From Rhizobium hidalgonense (lineage in GTDB: Bacteria > Pseudomonadota > Alphaproteobacteria > Rhizobiales > Rhizobiaceae), in the NCBI RefSeq assembly GCF_002914525.1, contig NZ_LODW01000048.1:124001-188000 (forward strand): a stretch of 64,000 nt of DNA, read 5' to 3'. This document shows, piece after piece, positions 8,000-16,596 of the stretch (positions within the stretch are counted from its first letter, which is position 1; each line of letters opens with the position of its first letter). The translations under genes were made by a program, and so were the position numbers. The notes beneath the pieces are model-generated. The model worked only from the letters and a program-made list of their open reading frames with translations. It ran no database searches and was not told the DNA's origin.

Positions 8000-9184
8000 C
8001 TAAAAGTCGATCGCTGCATAGAACATCGCAAAAAGCCCGTCCATCAGGATGACGACGAAAATCGCCTTCACCACCGCGGCCGTTACATGCTGGCCGAGCG
8101 ACTCCGCGCTGCCGCCGACCTTCAGCCCTTCGACGGCGGCGACGATTCCGATGACCAGTGCCATGAACGGCGCCTTAATCATGCCTGACAGAACCGTCGA
8201 CAGCGTTACCGCCTCGTGCAGGCGCGACAGGAAGTTGGCGAAAGTGATGCCGGAATAGCCCCAGGCGACGGCGGCCGCACCGGCGAGCGAGGCGAAATTT
8301 GCCAGCACCGTCAGAAGCGGCAGCGCAATGGTCAGCGCCACCAGCCGCGGGAAGATCAGCACGCCGATCGGGTTCAGCCCCATCACCTTCAGCGCGTCAA
8401 TCTCCTCGCGCATCTTCATCGAGCCGATTTCGGCGGTGATCGCGCTGCCCGAACGACCGGCGATCATGATCGAGGTCAACAGCACGCCGATTTCGCGCAA
8501 TTGCAGGATGCCGACGAGATCGACGACGAAGACTTCAGCGCCGAAATAACGCAGCTGGAAGGCGCCCTGCTGGGCGATGATCGCCCCGATCAGAAACGAC
8601 ATCAGAAGGATGATCGGAACGGCGCGAACGCCCATATGGTCGATCTGGTTGACGATCGAAGCCGGCGAAACACCGCTGCCGCGCCCGAATTTCATCTGCG
8701 CGCCGCGCACGGCGGAGCCGAGGATATACATCGAGGCGGCCAGATTGTCCCAGAGATCGTAAGTCATCTTGCCGATCGGCACGAAGATGCGCGCGACAAG
8801 CGAGACCCTCTCCCTCTGCTCCGGCTCCGGTTTGGCCGGCTCCTCGGAAAACATCTCCAGCATTTCGTCGATATGCGGATTGGTGCCTTCGAAACGCACC
8901 GTTCGCCCGGCCGCCTCCTCTTCCTTCTTCAGCCGGCACAGCAGCCAGATGCCGGCGGTATCGATATCGGAAATGTCGGAGAGATCGACCGTCAGATCGC
9001 CGGCCTTCTGGTGCAGGAGCTTTTCGAAGTCGCGCAGCACGAAATGCACATAGGCACTGCGCCAGTTGCCCTTGAGACGAACATGCTGCCCCGAACCATC
9101 GGCATGGTCGTCCACTTCAAGTGAGGCAACGTTGCGATTCTCGGCGTTCAAGTTACTTATGTCTTTCAAGGCTTGCAGCGACAT
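8000..9184 (-). CDS. MlaE-family permease with N-terminal STAS domain
   Basis: First gene of the MCE operon, 394 residues. Residues ~25-110 look like a STAS domain (LTVDLSDISDIDTAGIWLL) of the kind that in MlaB binds the ATPase; here it is fused to the permease. Residues ~130-394 are an MlaE permease with several hydrophobic helices and the conserved segments GAIIAQQGAFQLRYFG, EIGVLLTSIMIAGRSGSA and EEIDALKVMGLNP. The same frame stays open far upstream (to 11350) through antisense of two other genes; the ATG at 9184 is where STAS homology begins. The fusion explains why no separate mlaB gene is present. Confidence 0.9.
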   Translation of the reverse strand: MSLQALKDISNLNAENRNVASLEVDDHADGSGQHVRLKGNWRSAYVHFVLRDFEKLLHQKAGDLTVDLSDISDIDTAGIWLLCRLKKEEEAAGRTVRFEGTNPHIDEMLEMFSEEPAKPEPEQRERVSLVARIFVPIGKMTYDLWDNLAASMYILGSAVRGAQMKFGRGSGVSPASIVNQIDHMGVRAVPIILLMSFLIGAIIAQQGAFQLRYFGAEVFVVDLVGILQLREIGVLLTSIMIAGRSGSAITAEIGSMKMREEIDALKVMGLNPIGVLIFPRLVALTIALPLLTVLANFASLAGAAAVAWGYSGITFANFLSRLHEAVTLSTVLSGMIKAPFMALVIGIVAAVEGLKVGGSAESLGQHVTAAVVKAIFVVILMDGLFAMFYAAIDF

Positions 9185-9268
9185 TGCCGAATCGCGAACG
9201 ATGGTTCGGCGCCGGCGCGTCAATATACAGAAGCAGGCTGCAATTTCCATGCTCGCAGGACAGCAATA

Positions 9269-10252
9269 ATGCCGCGCACCCTCGATATTCAGATGAATTC
9301 CTTTCCGATTGCCGGGAGCTTCACCATCTCGCGCGGCGCCAAGACCGAGGCCGAGGTAATCACCTGCGCGCTCGCCGAAGACGGTGCGCGCGGGCTTGGC
9401 GAATGCGTGCCCTATCGCCGTTATGGCGAGACCATGGAGAGCGTGTTCGCCCAGATCGAGGCCGCGCGTCCGCTGGTCGAGGCCGGCATCTCGCGCCGCG
9501 ACCTTTTGTCGGCGATGCCGCCGGGCGCTGCTCGCAATGCCGTCGATTGCGCCCTCTGGGACCTCGAAGCGAAACGAACGGGCGAAAGCGTCGCGGCTCG
9601 TCTCGGCCTTGCCGATCTGAAGCCGCTCACAACTGCCTACACCATCTCGCTTGGTGAACCGGAGGTGATGGCCGCCCAGGCGCGCGAACATGCCGGCCGC
9701 GCGCTGCTCAAGGTGAAGGTCGGAACCGGCGACGATGAAAGCCGCATCCGCGCTGTCCGTGCGGCCGCACCCGACGCCGCCATCATCCTCGATGCCAATG
9801 AGGGCTGGCCGGAAGCGGTGCTGGAACGCCATCTCCATATCGCTGCGGAAGCGGGTGTGGCTCTCGTCGAGCAGCCGCTGCCGGCCGGCCGCGATGCGCT
9901 GCTTGCTGAAATCCGCCGGCCGCTGCTGGTCTGCGCCGACGAAAGCGTCCACCATACCGGTGATCTCGCAAGCCTTGCCGACCGCTACGACGCGATCAAC
10001 ATCAAGCTCGACAAGACGGGCGGCCTGACGGAAGCCTTGGCGATGAAGGCCGAGGCCGAACGCCTCGGATTCAGCATCATGATCGGCTGCATGGTCGGCA
10101 CCTCGCTGGCCATGGCGCCCGCAGCGCTGCTCGCCCAGAATGCCGATTTCGTCGATCTCGACGGTCCGCTGCTGCTTGCCCGCGATCGCGAACCCGGCCT
10201 GCGCTACGCCGCTTCCCTGGTCTTTCCGCCCGAAAGCACGCTTTGGGGCTGA
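9269..10252 (+). CDS. dgcA: Enolase-superfamily dipeptide epimerase / N-acetyl-D-Glu racemase DgcA-like
   Basis: This 327-residue protein of the enolase superfamily (muconate lactonizing/dipeptide epimerase group) racemises an alpha-carbon through a metal-stabilised enolate. Visible motifs are KVKVG with the catalytic base lysine, metal ligands in LDANEGW, EQPLP and CADESVH, and the second lysine in INIKLDKTGG. The ATG at 9269 has AGGA nine bases upstream; an earlier frame start at 9173 would run into the promoter region of the divergent MCE operon. Rhizobial DgcA is named for racemising N-acetyl-D-glutamate with its partner DgcN; no dgcN is seen next to it, so the exact substrate is uncertain. 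Its 3' end overlaps the convergent MFS gene by 49 bases. Confidence 0.82.
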   Translation: MPRTLDIQMNSFPIAGSFTISRGAKTEAEVITCALAEDGARGLGECVPYRRYGETMESVFAQIEAARPLVEAGISRRDLLSAMPPGAARNAVDCALWDLEAKRTGESVAARLGLADLKPLTTAYTISLGEPEVMAAQAREHAGRALLKVKVGTGDDESRIRAVRAAAPDAAIILDANEGWPEAVLERHLHIAAEAGVALVEQPLPAGRDALLAEIRRPLLVCADESVHHTGDLASLADRYDAINIKLDKTGGLTEALAMKAEAERLGFSIMIGCMVGTSLAMAPAALLAQNADFVDLDGPLLLARDREPGLRYAASLVFPPESTLWG

Positions 10253-11421
10253 AGGTAGTAGGCCAAGATGACAAGGCCGAGGCCGGAGAATGCGACCAGC
10301 GCCATGACGTAATAGCTGACGACGCCGAGCCAGGCATAGAGATAACCCGACGCCAGCGTCATCAGCGCCATCGCCATGCCGACATAGAAGAAATAGGCGC
10401 CTTGCGCCGAGGATTCCTGCGTCTCCTGCACCGTCGCCATCATCCGCCGCTGCACGCCCGTATGCACGAAGGCATAGGTGAAGCCGTGAAAACACTGCAG
10501 CAGGAAAAAACCGGCAAAACCCGCATTCATGGGAAACAGGATCCAGCGGCAGACGCTGACGGCACAGCCGAAGCGGATCAGCGTCCAGGCGTTGAAGCGC
10601 CGGTTGAGGCGCTTCGACAGGAAGAACACCGTCACCTCGGAAGCAACGCCGGCGCTCCAGAGCAGGCCGACCTGAGCGCCTGAAAAGCCTAGCTGATGCC
10701 AATAAATCGAGGAGAAGGCGTTGAGTACCGCATGGCTCGACTGCTGGATGGCGACACCGATCAAAAGCAGCAGCAAATGCGGCTCGCGCAGCCCGCTGCC
10801 GGTAGCGGCTGGAATGTTGATCGGCTGGCCGCGGCGCCGCGTCGGCCCGATGCGCGGACAGAAGATCGCCATTACAACGGTCATGGCAAAGCCGAACACC
10901 ATGACGACAAGCACCATTCCGCCGCCGAACCGGCTGACCATCTGGCCACCGACTAGCGTCGAGACGATGAAGGCGATCGAGCCCCAAACGCGCATCGACC
11001 CGTAATCGAGCCCCCAGCGGCGCACGCCCGAAATGACGATCGATTCGACGACGGGCACATAGGGCGCGAAGGTGGCGCCCTGCAGCGCGTAAACGATCGT
11101 CACGGGCCAGAAGCTGGTCGTCCAGAAAAGCGCGATCGCCGTCAGCAGCGACAGGCCGCCCGACCAGAGCAGCACGTCGGCGCGTTCCTTCAGACGGTCG
11201 GCGATCATGGCCACGACAGGCGCCACCAGCACGCGAACCACCATCGGTATGGCAAGGATGATGCCGATCTCGTGGTCGCTGAAGCTGTGGGTCGCGAGCC
11301 AGACCGGAAAGAACGGCAGAACGATGCCGTTGACGAGCAGCGGGGCGCAATAGGAAAGCGCGCTGAGCAGCCGGAAGCGCGGCGGCGCTCCCTCACTCGG
11401 GGAATGTTGAGCGGGAATCAT
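10204..11421 (-). CDS. MFS transporter, 3-phenylpropionate/nucleoside-permease-like group
   Basis: This 405-residue protein has about 12 hydrophobic segments and resembles the MFS_1-like/PPP transporter group. It opens with LLSALSYCAPLLVNGIVLPFFPVWL, followed by the cytoplasmic loop IADRLKER and the segment SMRVWGSIAFI typical of this group (first motif spans residues ~19-43). The substrate is unknown; 3-phenylpropionate transport is only the family label. The last 49 bases are antisense to the end of dgcA, so the two genes share sequence at their 3' ends. There is no obvious operon partner. Confidence 0.82.
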   Translation of the reverse strand: MIPAQHSPSEGAPPRFRLLSALSYCAPLLVNGIVLPFFPVWLATHSFSDHEIGIILAIPMVVRVLVAPVVAMIADRLKERADVLLWSGGLSLLTAIALFWTTSFWPVTIVYALQGATFAPYVPVVESIVISGVRRWGLDYGSMRVWGSIAFIVSTLVGGQMVSRFGGGMVLVVMVFGFAMTVVMAIFCPRIGPTRRRGQPINIPAATGSGLREPHLLLLLIGVAIQQSSHAVLNAFSSIYWHQLGFSGAQVGLLWSAGVASEVTVFFLSKRLNRRFNAWTLIRFGCAVSVCRWILFPMNAGFAGFFLLQCFHGFTYAFVHTGVQRRMMATVQETQESSAQGAYFFYVGMAMALMTLASGYLYAWLGVVSYYVMALVAFSGLGLVILAYYLQPQSVLSGGKTREAA

Positions 11422-11599
11422 CGGTGGACCTGAAGGAAACTGATCGTTGTCCTAACACACCACCCAGGAGGCGACTATTGCGAGAAATAGCCCCACTGAA
11501 ACGTTTTAGAAAATAAATAGGGCCTGTCACCTGGCGGTAACGGCTAAATCACTGGGAGCGCGGCGCGGATGCGCCGGCGTCAAAATCACGCGGCCAAAA

Positions 11600-12442
11600 T
11601 CAAGCAGCCTGGGGGGCCAGTTTTGCATCTTCGAGATGCTCGAGGGCAACAAGCGCCGGCACGCTGCTGGCGAGCGCCCGCCAGGTGATCAGTTCGAAGG
11701 TGCCGTCCTCATGTTCGGCGACCGCCGTGCAGCTTTCAACCCAATCGCCGGTATTGATATAGCGGATGCCGTCCATGTCCTGGATGATGGCATGATGGAT
11801 GTGTCCGCAGATCACGCCGTCGGCGCCGTTCTTGCGGGCTTCCTCTGCAACGACGCGCTCGAACTCGCCGATGAAGTTGACAGCATGCTTGACCTGCAGC
11901 TTCGCCCAGGCCGAGAACGACCAGTAGGGCATGCCGAGGCGGCGGCGAACGGCGGCCAAGAGGATGTTGATGCGGATCGCCGTGTCGTAGGCCCAGTCGC
12001 CGAGATAGGCGAGCAGGCGCGCGTTGCGGACGACGACGTCGAATTCGTCGCCGTGCAGGATCAGGTATTTTTTGCCGTCGGCGCCGTCATGCATCATGCG
12101 ATCGACGACCTCGATGCCGCCGAAATGCATGCCTGGGAAATCGCGCAGGAATTCGTCGTGATTGCCGGGAATATAGACAACGCGCGTGCCCTTGCGCGCC
12201 TTGCGCAGAAGCTTCTGAACGACATCGTTGCAGACCTGCGGCCAGTACCAGCTGCGCTTCAGGCGCCAGCCGTCGACGATGTCGCCGACGAGAACGATCG
12301 TATCGGCCTCGTGGTGGCGCAGGAAATCCAGGAGGAAATCAACCTTCGCGGCCTTCGAGCCGAGATGGACATCGGAAATGAAGAGCGTGCGGAAATGTCT
12401 GGGTTCCATCATGTCTATCATGAGCTGCTGCTCATGCCCCAT
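11600..12442 (-). CDS. UDP-2,3-diacylglucosamine diphosphatase-like metallophosphoesterase
   Basis: A 280-residue calcineurin-like phosphoesterase. Metal-binding motifs are complete: DVH (Asp24, His26), GDIVD (Asp54), GNHD (94-97), a His in LHGDEFD and GHIHH. The spacing and the KRSWYWPQVCNDVVQKLLRKA region resemble LpxH-related proteins that cleave UDP-diacylglucosamine to lipid X in lipid A synthesis. Several in-frame Met codons (residues 1, 8, 11, 12) leave the start open. Rhizobia usually carry lpxI in the main lpx cluster, so this paralogue may act on another substrate. It is divergent from the histidine phosphatase. Confidence 0.8.
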   Translation of the reverse strand: MGHEQQLMIDMMEPRHFRTLFISDVHLGSKAAKVDFLLDFLRHHEADTIVLVGDIVDGWRLKRSWYWPQVCNDVVQKLLRKARKGTRVVYIPGNHDEFLRDFPGMHFGGIEVVDRMMHDGADGKKYLILHGDEFDVVVRNARLLAYLGDWAYDTAIRINILLAAVRRRLGMPYWSFSAWAKLQVKHAVNFIGEFERVVAEEARKNGADGVICGHIHHAIIQDMDGIRYINTGDWVESCTAVAEHEDGTFELITWRALASSVPALVALEHLEDAKLAPQAA

Positions 12443-12631
12443 CTTTCATCTAGCCTTCCAAAACCAGACTCGTGTTTCAGGAAGATGACAAACTGGGGAA
12501 AAAGCCCTGCAAACCCCATCCCACGCAAGCAGCTAGCGTATCGTCGGCTGCTTCCTCCCGGCAATGTTGCCCTCTCCATCGCGCGCGTTCATGATGACGG
12601 CGATTCCATATCCGACAATGCGGGATGGCTG

Positions 12632-13381
12632 ATGCGTCTCTTTCTCGTTCGCCACGGCGAATCTCTCGGCAACCTCAACGAACGGGCCTATCGCCAATTC
12701 GGCGATCACAACGTGCCGCTGACGCAATGGGGCCATCGCCAGGCGGTGGAAGCCGGCGGCGCCATCGCCTCCTATTTGAAGGCATTGCCGGGCGCGGATT
12801 TCGGCAAGCTGCAGATCTGGTACTCGCCATTCCTCAGGACACGGCAGAGCAAGGATGCCCTGCTCACAGCCTTGCCGGAAAGCGTCGTCGGCGAGATCCG
12901 GGAGGATTACCTGCTGCGCGAGCAGGATTTCGGTCTTTTCACCGAAATCTATGACCACGCCGAACAAAAGCAGAAATTTCCCGAAGAATTCGAAAAATGG
13001 GCAAGGCTACGCAGCAACAGCGGCAAGTTCTACGCGCGGCCGCCGGATGGCGAAAGCCGGGCGGATGTGGCCCAGCGGGTGCGCCTCTTCCTTCAGACCG
13101 TCATGCGCGAGGCCGAAAACAGCAGCGACAACGTCGTCATCGTCGGCCATGGCGTCACCAACCGGGCGGTCGAAATGAATTTTCTGCACCGCCCTGTCGA
13201 GTGGTTCGAGCGTTCCGACAACCCCGGAAACGCCGATGTCACGCTGATTGAAGGGACGCGCTTGCAAGGATACGAGTCGATCCTGTTGCACCAGGCCGCT
13301 GACCGGCAGCCGGGACAGGAAGATGATCTGCGCGATGCCTATGGCGCCGACGTGACAATCACCCCGAAGACCGCCGGGTAG
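12632..13381 (+). CDS. Histidine phosphatase family protein
   Basis: A 249-residue phosphoglycerate-mutase-like phosphatase. The protein begins MRLFLVRHGESLGN, carrying the RHGE motif with the catalytic His8. The second His lies in IVGHGVTNRAVE, and the FLRTRQSKDALL segment is typical. The frame is open much further upstream (to 11636), but that part is antisense to the phosphoesterase gene, and family homology starts at the ATG at 12632. The substrate is unknown; the family includes sugar-phosphate, nucleotide and phosphoprotein phosphatases. Confidence 0.85.
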   Translation: MRLFLVRHGESLGNLNERAYRQFGDHNVPLTQWGHRQAVEAGGAIASYLKALPGADFGKLQIWYSPFLRTRQSKDALLTALPESVVGEIREDYLLREQDFGLFTEIYDHAEQKQKFPEEFEKWARLRSNSGKFYARPPDGESRADVAQRVRLFLQTVMREAENSSDNVVIVGHGVTNRAVEMNFLHRPVEWFERSDNPGNADVTLIEGTRLQGYESILLHQAADRQPGQEDDLRDAYGADVTITPKTAG

Positions 13382-13387
13382 GTCTCC

Positions 13388-13411
13388 GGCGGGTTACAAA
13401 GGCAACCCGCC
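13388..13411. terminator. Hairpin between convergent genes
   Basis: GGCGGGTT at 13388-13395 pairs with AACCCGCC at 13404-13411 around an 8-base loop. It sits in the 57-base gap between the convergent phosphatase and RND permease genes. No T run follows on either side, so termination would be inefficient or Rho-aided. Confidence 0.4.
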
Positions 13412-13438
13412 AACTCTTCACGTGAGGTGACGCGTCAT

Positions 13439-16400
13439 TTACGTCGGCGACGTCACCGTCGCCGGTTCCTGCCCCGCCGAAGCCTCCTCCTTCGCCGCCT
13501 CCGGCCGTCTCGTCCTCAACAGACGCAGCACGAAGACGAAGAAGACGGGAACGAAGAAGATCGCCAGCACCGTTGCCGAGACCATGCCGCCGAGCACGCC
13601 GGTGCCGATCGCGTTCTGGCTGGCGGCGCTTGGCCCGGTGGCGATCGCCAGAGGCACCACCCCCAAGGTGAAGGCGAGCGAGGTCATGATGATCGGCCGG
13701 AAGCGAAGACGAGCGCCTTCGATCGCGGCATCCATCAGCGATTTCCCCTCGGCAAAGCCGTCCTTGGCGAATTCGACGATCAGGATGGCGTTCTTCGCCG
13801 ACAATCCGATGATCGCGATCAGACCGACCTTGAAGTAGATGTCGTTGGACATGTCGCGGCTCATCACCGCGAGCACGCAGCCGAGCACGCCGAGCGGGAC
13901 GACCAGCATCACCGACAGCGGAATGGACCAGCTCTCGTAAAGTCCCGACAGCAGCAGGAAGACAAAAAGGATACTGAGGCCGAACAGGAACGGCGCCTGC
14001 GATCCCGATCTCAGTTCTTCCAGCGACTGGCCGGTCCATTCGAAGCCGAAACCGTCGGGAAGCTCCGAGGCCAGCCGTTCCATTTCTGCGATCGCCGCAC
14101 CCGATGAATATCCGGGGGCCGGGGCGCCCGAAATGCGAACCGAGGGATAGCCGTTATAACCGACGATCTGCGCCGGTCCCTTCTGCCATTCGGCCACCGC
14201 GAAGGATGACAGCGGCACCATGCCGCCGCTCGCATTGCGGACATTGAGCTTCATCAGGTCTTCGGCCTGAAGTCTGCTCTTGTCCTGCGCCTGCACGATG
14301 ACGCGCTGCATGCGGCCCGAATTCGGGAAGTCGTTGACATAACTCGAACCGAGGTTGGAGGTGATCGTGTTGTTGATGTCGGCGAAGGCGACGCCGAAGG
14401 TATTTGCCTTTTCGCGGTCGATGACCAGCACCAGCTGGGCCGAATCCGGCATGCCTTCCGGACGGATCCCGGCGATGATGGGGTTCTGAGATGCTTTGCC
14501 GAGCAGCATTCCTGCGGCCTCGGTCAGTGCCGCCTGGCCCTTGCCCCCGCGGTCTTGCAGGCGAAAGGTGAACCCGTTGGTGGTGCCGAAGCCTTCGATC
14601 GGCGGCGGCGACAGCGCGAAGGATGTCGCATCCTTCAACGCGAATAGCTGCATATTGGTGCGGTTGGAGATCTCCTGCACCGAATTGCCTGCGCCGCGTT
14701 CGGCCCAGTCCTTGAGGGTGACGAACACCAGGGCGGCATTCGGCCCCTGCCCCGAAAAGCTGAAGCCCTGAATGGCGACGACGTTGGCTACCGCCGGCTC
14801 CTTCTTGAAGATCGTCTCGATGCTTTCGAGCGAGGCCACCGTGCGGTTGCGGCTCGCCTCAGGCGGTCCCTGCACGTCGACGATCAGGAAGCCCTGGTCC
14901 TCATCCGGCACGAAGCTGCTCGGCAGGTTGACGAAGAGATAACCGAGCCCGACGACCAGCGCGACATAGACGGCCATCACCCGCCAGGATCGCTTGGCCA
15001 GTCCGCCGACGGTGCGGGCATAACGGCCGGTCAGCCGGTCGAAATTGCGGTTGAACCAGCCGGCAATACCCTTCTTCTCGTGATGGCCCTTGATCGGCTT
15101 CAGGAAGGTGGCGCAGAGCGCCGGCGTCAGCGACAGTGCCAGGAAGGCCGAAAACAAGATCGAGACGACCATGGTCAGGCTGAACTGGCGGTAGATGATG
15201 CCGGTCGAGCCCGGGAAGAACGCCATCGGCACGAAGACGCAGGAGAGCACCAGCGTGATCCCGAGGATGGCGCCGGTGATCTGCCGCATCGCCTTTTTGG
15301 TCGCCTCCTTCGGCGACAGCCCTTCCACCGCCATCAGCCGCTCGACATTTTCGACCACGACGATGGCGTCGTCGACAAGAATGCCGATGGCAAGCACCAT
15401 CGCAAACATCGTCAGCACGTTGATCGAGAAGCCTGCGGCAAACATCACTGCAAGCGTGCCGAGCAGAGCGACGGGTACGACAAGCGTTGGAATGATGGTG
15501 TAGCGGAAGCTCTGCAGGAAGATGAGCATGACGATGAAAACGAGCGCGACGGCTTCGGCGAGCGTATGCGCCACCTTCTCGATCGATGCGGACACAAACG
15601 GACTGGTGTCGTAGGGAACGGAATATTCAACGCCCTCAGGGAAGAATCGTGACAACTCCTCCATCTTCGCCTTGACCAGATTGGAGGTGCTGACGGCATT
15701 GCCGGTCGACGACAGCTGGATGGCGATGGCGGCACTCGGCTGGCCGTTCAGCCGGGTGGAAAAGCTGTAGCTCTCGCTGCCTTCTTCGATGCGCGCGACG
15801 TCGCTCAGCCTGACGTTCGAGCCGTCGGCATTGGCGCGCAGAACGATATCGCCGAACTCCTTGGTATCGGTCAGCTGACCCTTGACCAGCACCGTCGCCG
15901 TCAGGTCCTGCGAGATCGGATTGGGCGCCGCGCCGATCTGGCCTGCCGCGACCTGGGCATTCTGCGCCGAAATCGCCGTGCTGATATCGGATGCCGTGAG
16001 GTTGAGGCCAACCATCTTGTCGGGATCGATCCAGATGCGCATCGCCCGCTGCGATGCAAACAGCTGCGCGCGGCCGACGCCGTCAAGACGGCGCAGCTCG
16101 CCGATGACGTTTCGGTTGAGATAATCGCCGAGCGCCACCTCATCGGTCTTCCCATCCGTCGATGTCAGCGAGATGAACATCAGGAAGCCTGACGACGCCT
16201 CCTCGACCGTGATGCCCTGATCCTTGACGGACTGCGGCAGCCGCGGTTCGACCCGGCGGATGGCGTTCTGAACGTCGACCGAAGCCTGGTCGATATCGGT
16301 GCCGGCTGCAAAGGTCGCGGTGATCGTCATCGCACCCGAAGTGTCGGAGGTCGATTCGAAATAGGAAAGGTGCTCGACCCCGTTCAGCTCTTCCTCGATC

Positions 16401-16591
16401 TGCCGGGTGACACCCTGATAGATGTCCTGCGGCGATGCGCCGGGATAGCTGGTGGTGATGCTGAGTTGCGGCGGTGCGACCTTCGGATATTGGGCGACCG
16501 GCAGAAACGGCAGCGCGATCAGGCCGGCAATGGAGATGAAGATCGCAAAGACCCAGGCAAGGATCGGGCGATCGATAAAGAAACGTGCCAT
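13439..16591 (-). CDS. RND multidrug efflux permease (HAE1/AcrB family)
   Basis: An inner-membrane RND pump of 1050 residues, the normal AcrB length. It starts MARFFIDRPILAWVFAIFI, the classic first transmembrane helix, and repeats the RND layout twice. LAIGILVDDAIVVVENVERLM carries the two adjacent proton-relay Asp residues of TM4. Other RND signatures include FVPDEDQGF and GLSAKNAILIVEFAKD. It exports hydrophobic and amphiphilic compounds driven by the proton gradient, together with the adaptor encoded 5 bases upstream and an outer-membrane TolC-type channel not encoded here. The C-terminal tail is short and charged. Confidence 0.95.
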   Translation of the reverse strand: MARFFIDRPILAWVFAIFISIAGLIALPFLPVAQYPKVAPPQLSITTSYPGASPQDIYQGVTRQIEEELNGVEHLSYFESTSDTSGAMTITATFAAGTDIDQASVDVQNAIRRVEPRLPQSVKDQGITVEEASSGFLMFISLTSTDGKTDEVALGDYLNRNVIGELRRLDGVGRAQLFASQRAMRIWIDPDKMVGLNLTASDISTAISAQNAQVAAGQIGAAPNPISQDLTATVLVKGQLTDTKEFGDIVLRANADGSNVRLSDVARIEEGSESYSFSTRLNGQPSAAIAIQLSSTGNAVSTSNLVKAKMEELSRFFPEGVEYSVPYDTSPFVSASIEKVAHTLAEAVALVFIVMLIFLQSFRYTIIPTLVVPVALLGTLAVMFAAGFSINVLTMFAMVLAIGILVDDAIVVVENVERLMAVEGLSPKEATKKAMRQITGAILGITLVLSCVFVPMAFFPGSTGIIYRQFSLTMVVSILFSAFLALSLTPALCATFLKPIKGHHEKKGIAGWFNRNFDRLTGRYARTVGGLAKRSWRVMAVYVALVVGLGYLFVNLPSSFVPDEDQGFLIVDVQGPPEASRNRTVASLESIETIFKKEPAVANVVAIQGFSFSGQGPNAALVFVTLKDWAERGAGNSVQEISNRTNMQLFALKDATSFALSPPPIEGFGTTNGFTFRLQDRGGKGQAALTEAAGMLLGKASQNPIIAGIRPEGMPDSAQLVLVIDREKANTFGVAFADINNTITSNLGSSYVNDFPNSGRMQRVIVQAQDKSRLQAEDLMKLNVRNASGGMVPLSSFAVAEWQKGPAQIVGYNGYPSVRISGAPAPGYSSGAAIAEMERLASELPDGFGFEWTGQSLEELRSGSQAPFLFGLSILFVFLLLSGLYESWSIPLSVMLVVPLGVLGCVLAVMSRDMSNDIYFKVGLIAIIGLSAKNAILIVEFAKDGFAEGKSLMDAAIEGARLRFRPIIMTSLAFTLGVVPLAIATGPSAASQNAIGTGVLGGMVSATVLAIFFVPVFFVFVLRLLRTRRPEAAKEEASAGQEPATVTSPT

Positions 16592-16596
16592 CGATC

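Noticed and set aside
8000..11350. A single 1116-residue minus-strand frame
   Set aside because: Only the last 394 residues (STAS plus MlaE) are real. The rest is antisense to dgcA and shifted relative to the MFS gene, both of which have clear family motifs.
11636..13381. A 581-residue plus-strand frame covering the histidine phosphatase
   Set aside because: The upstream two thirds are antisense to the metallophosphoesterase gene. The phosphatase motif RHGE starts right after ATG 12632.
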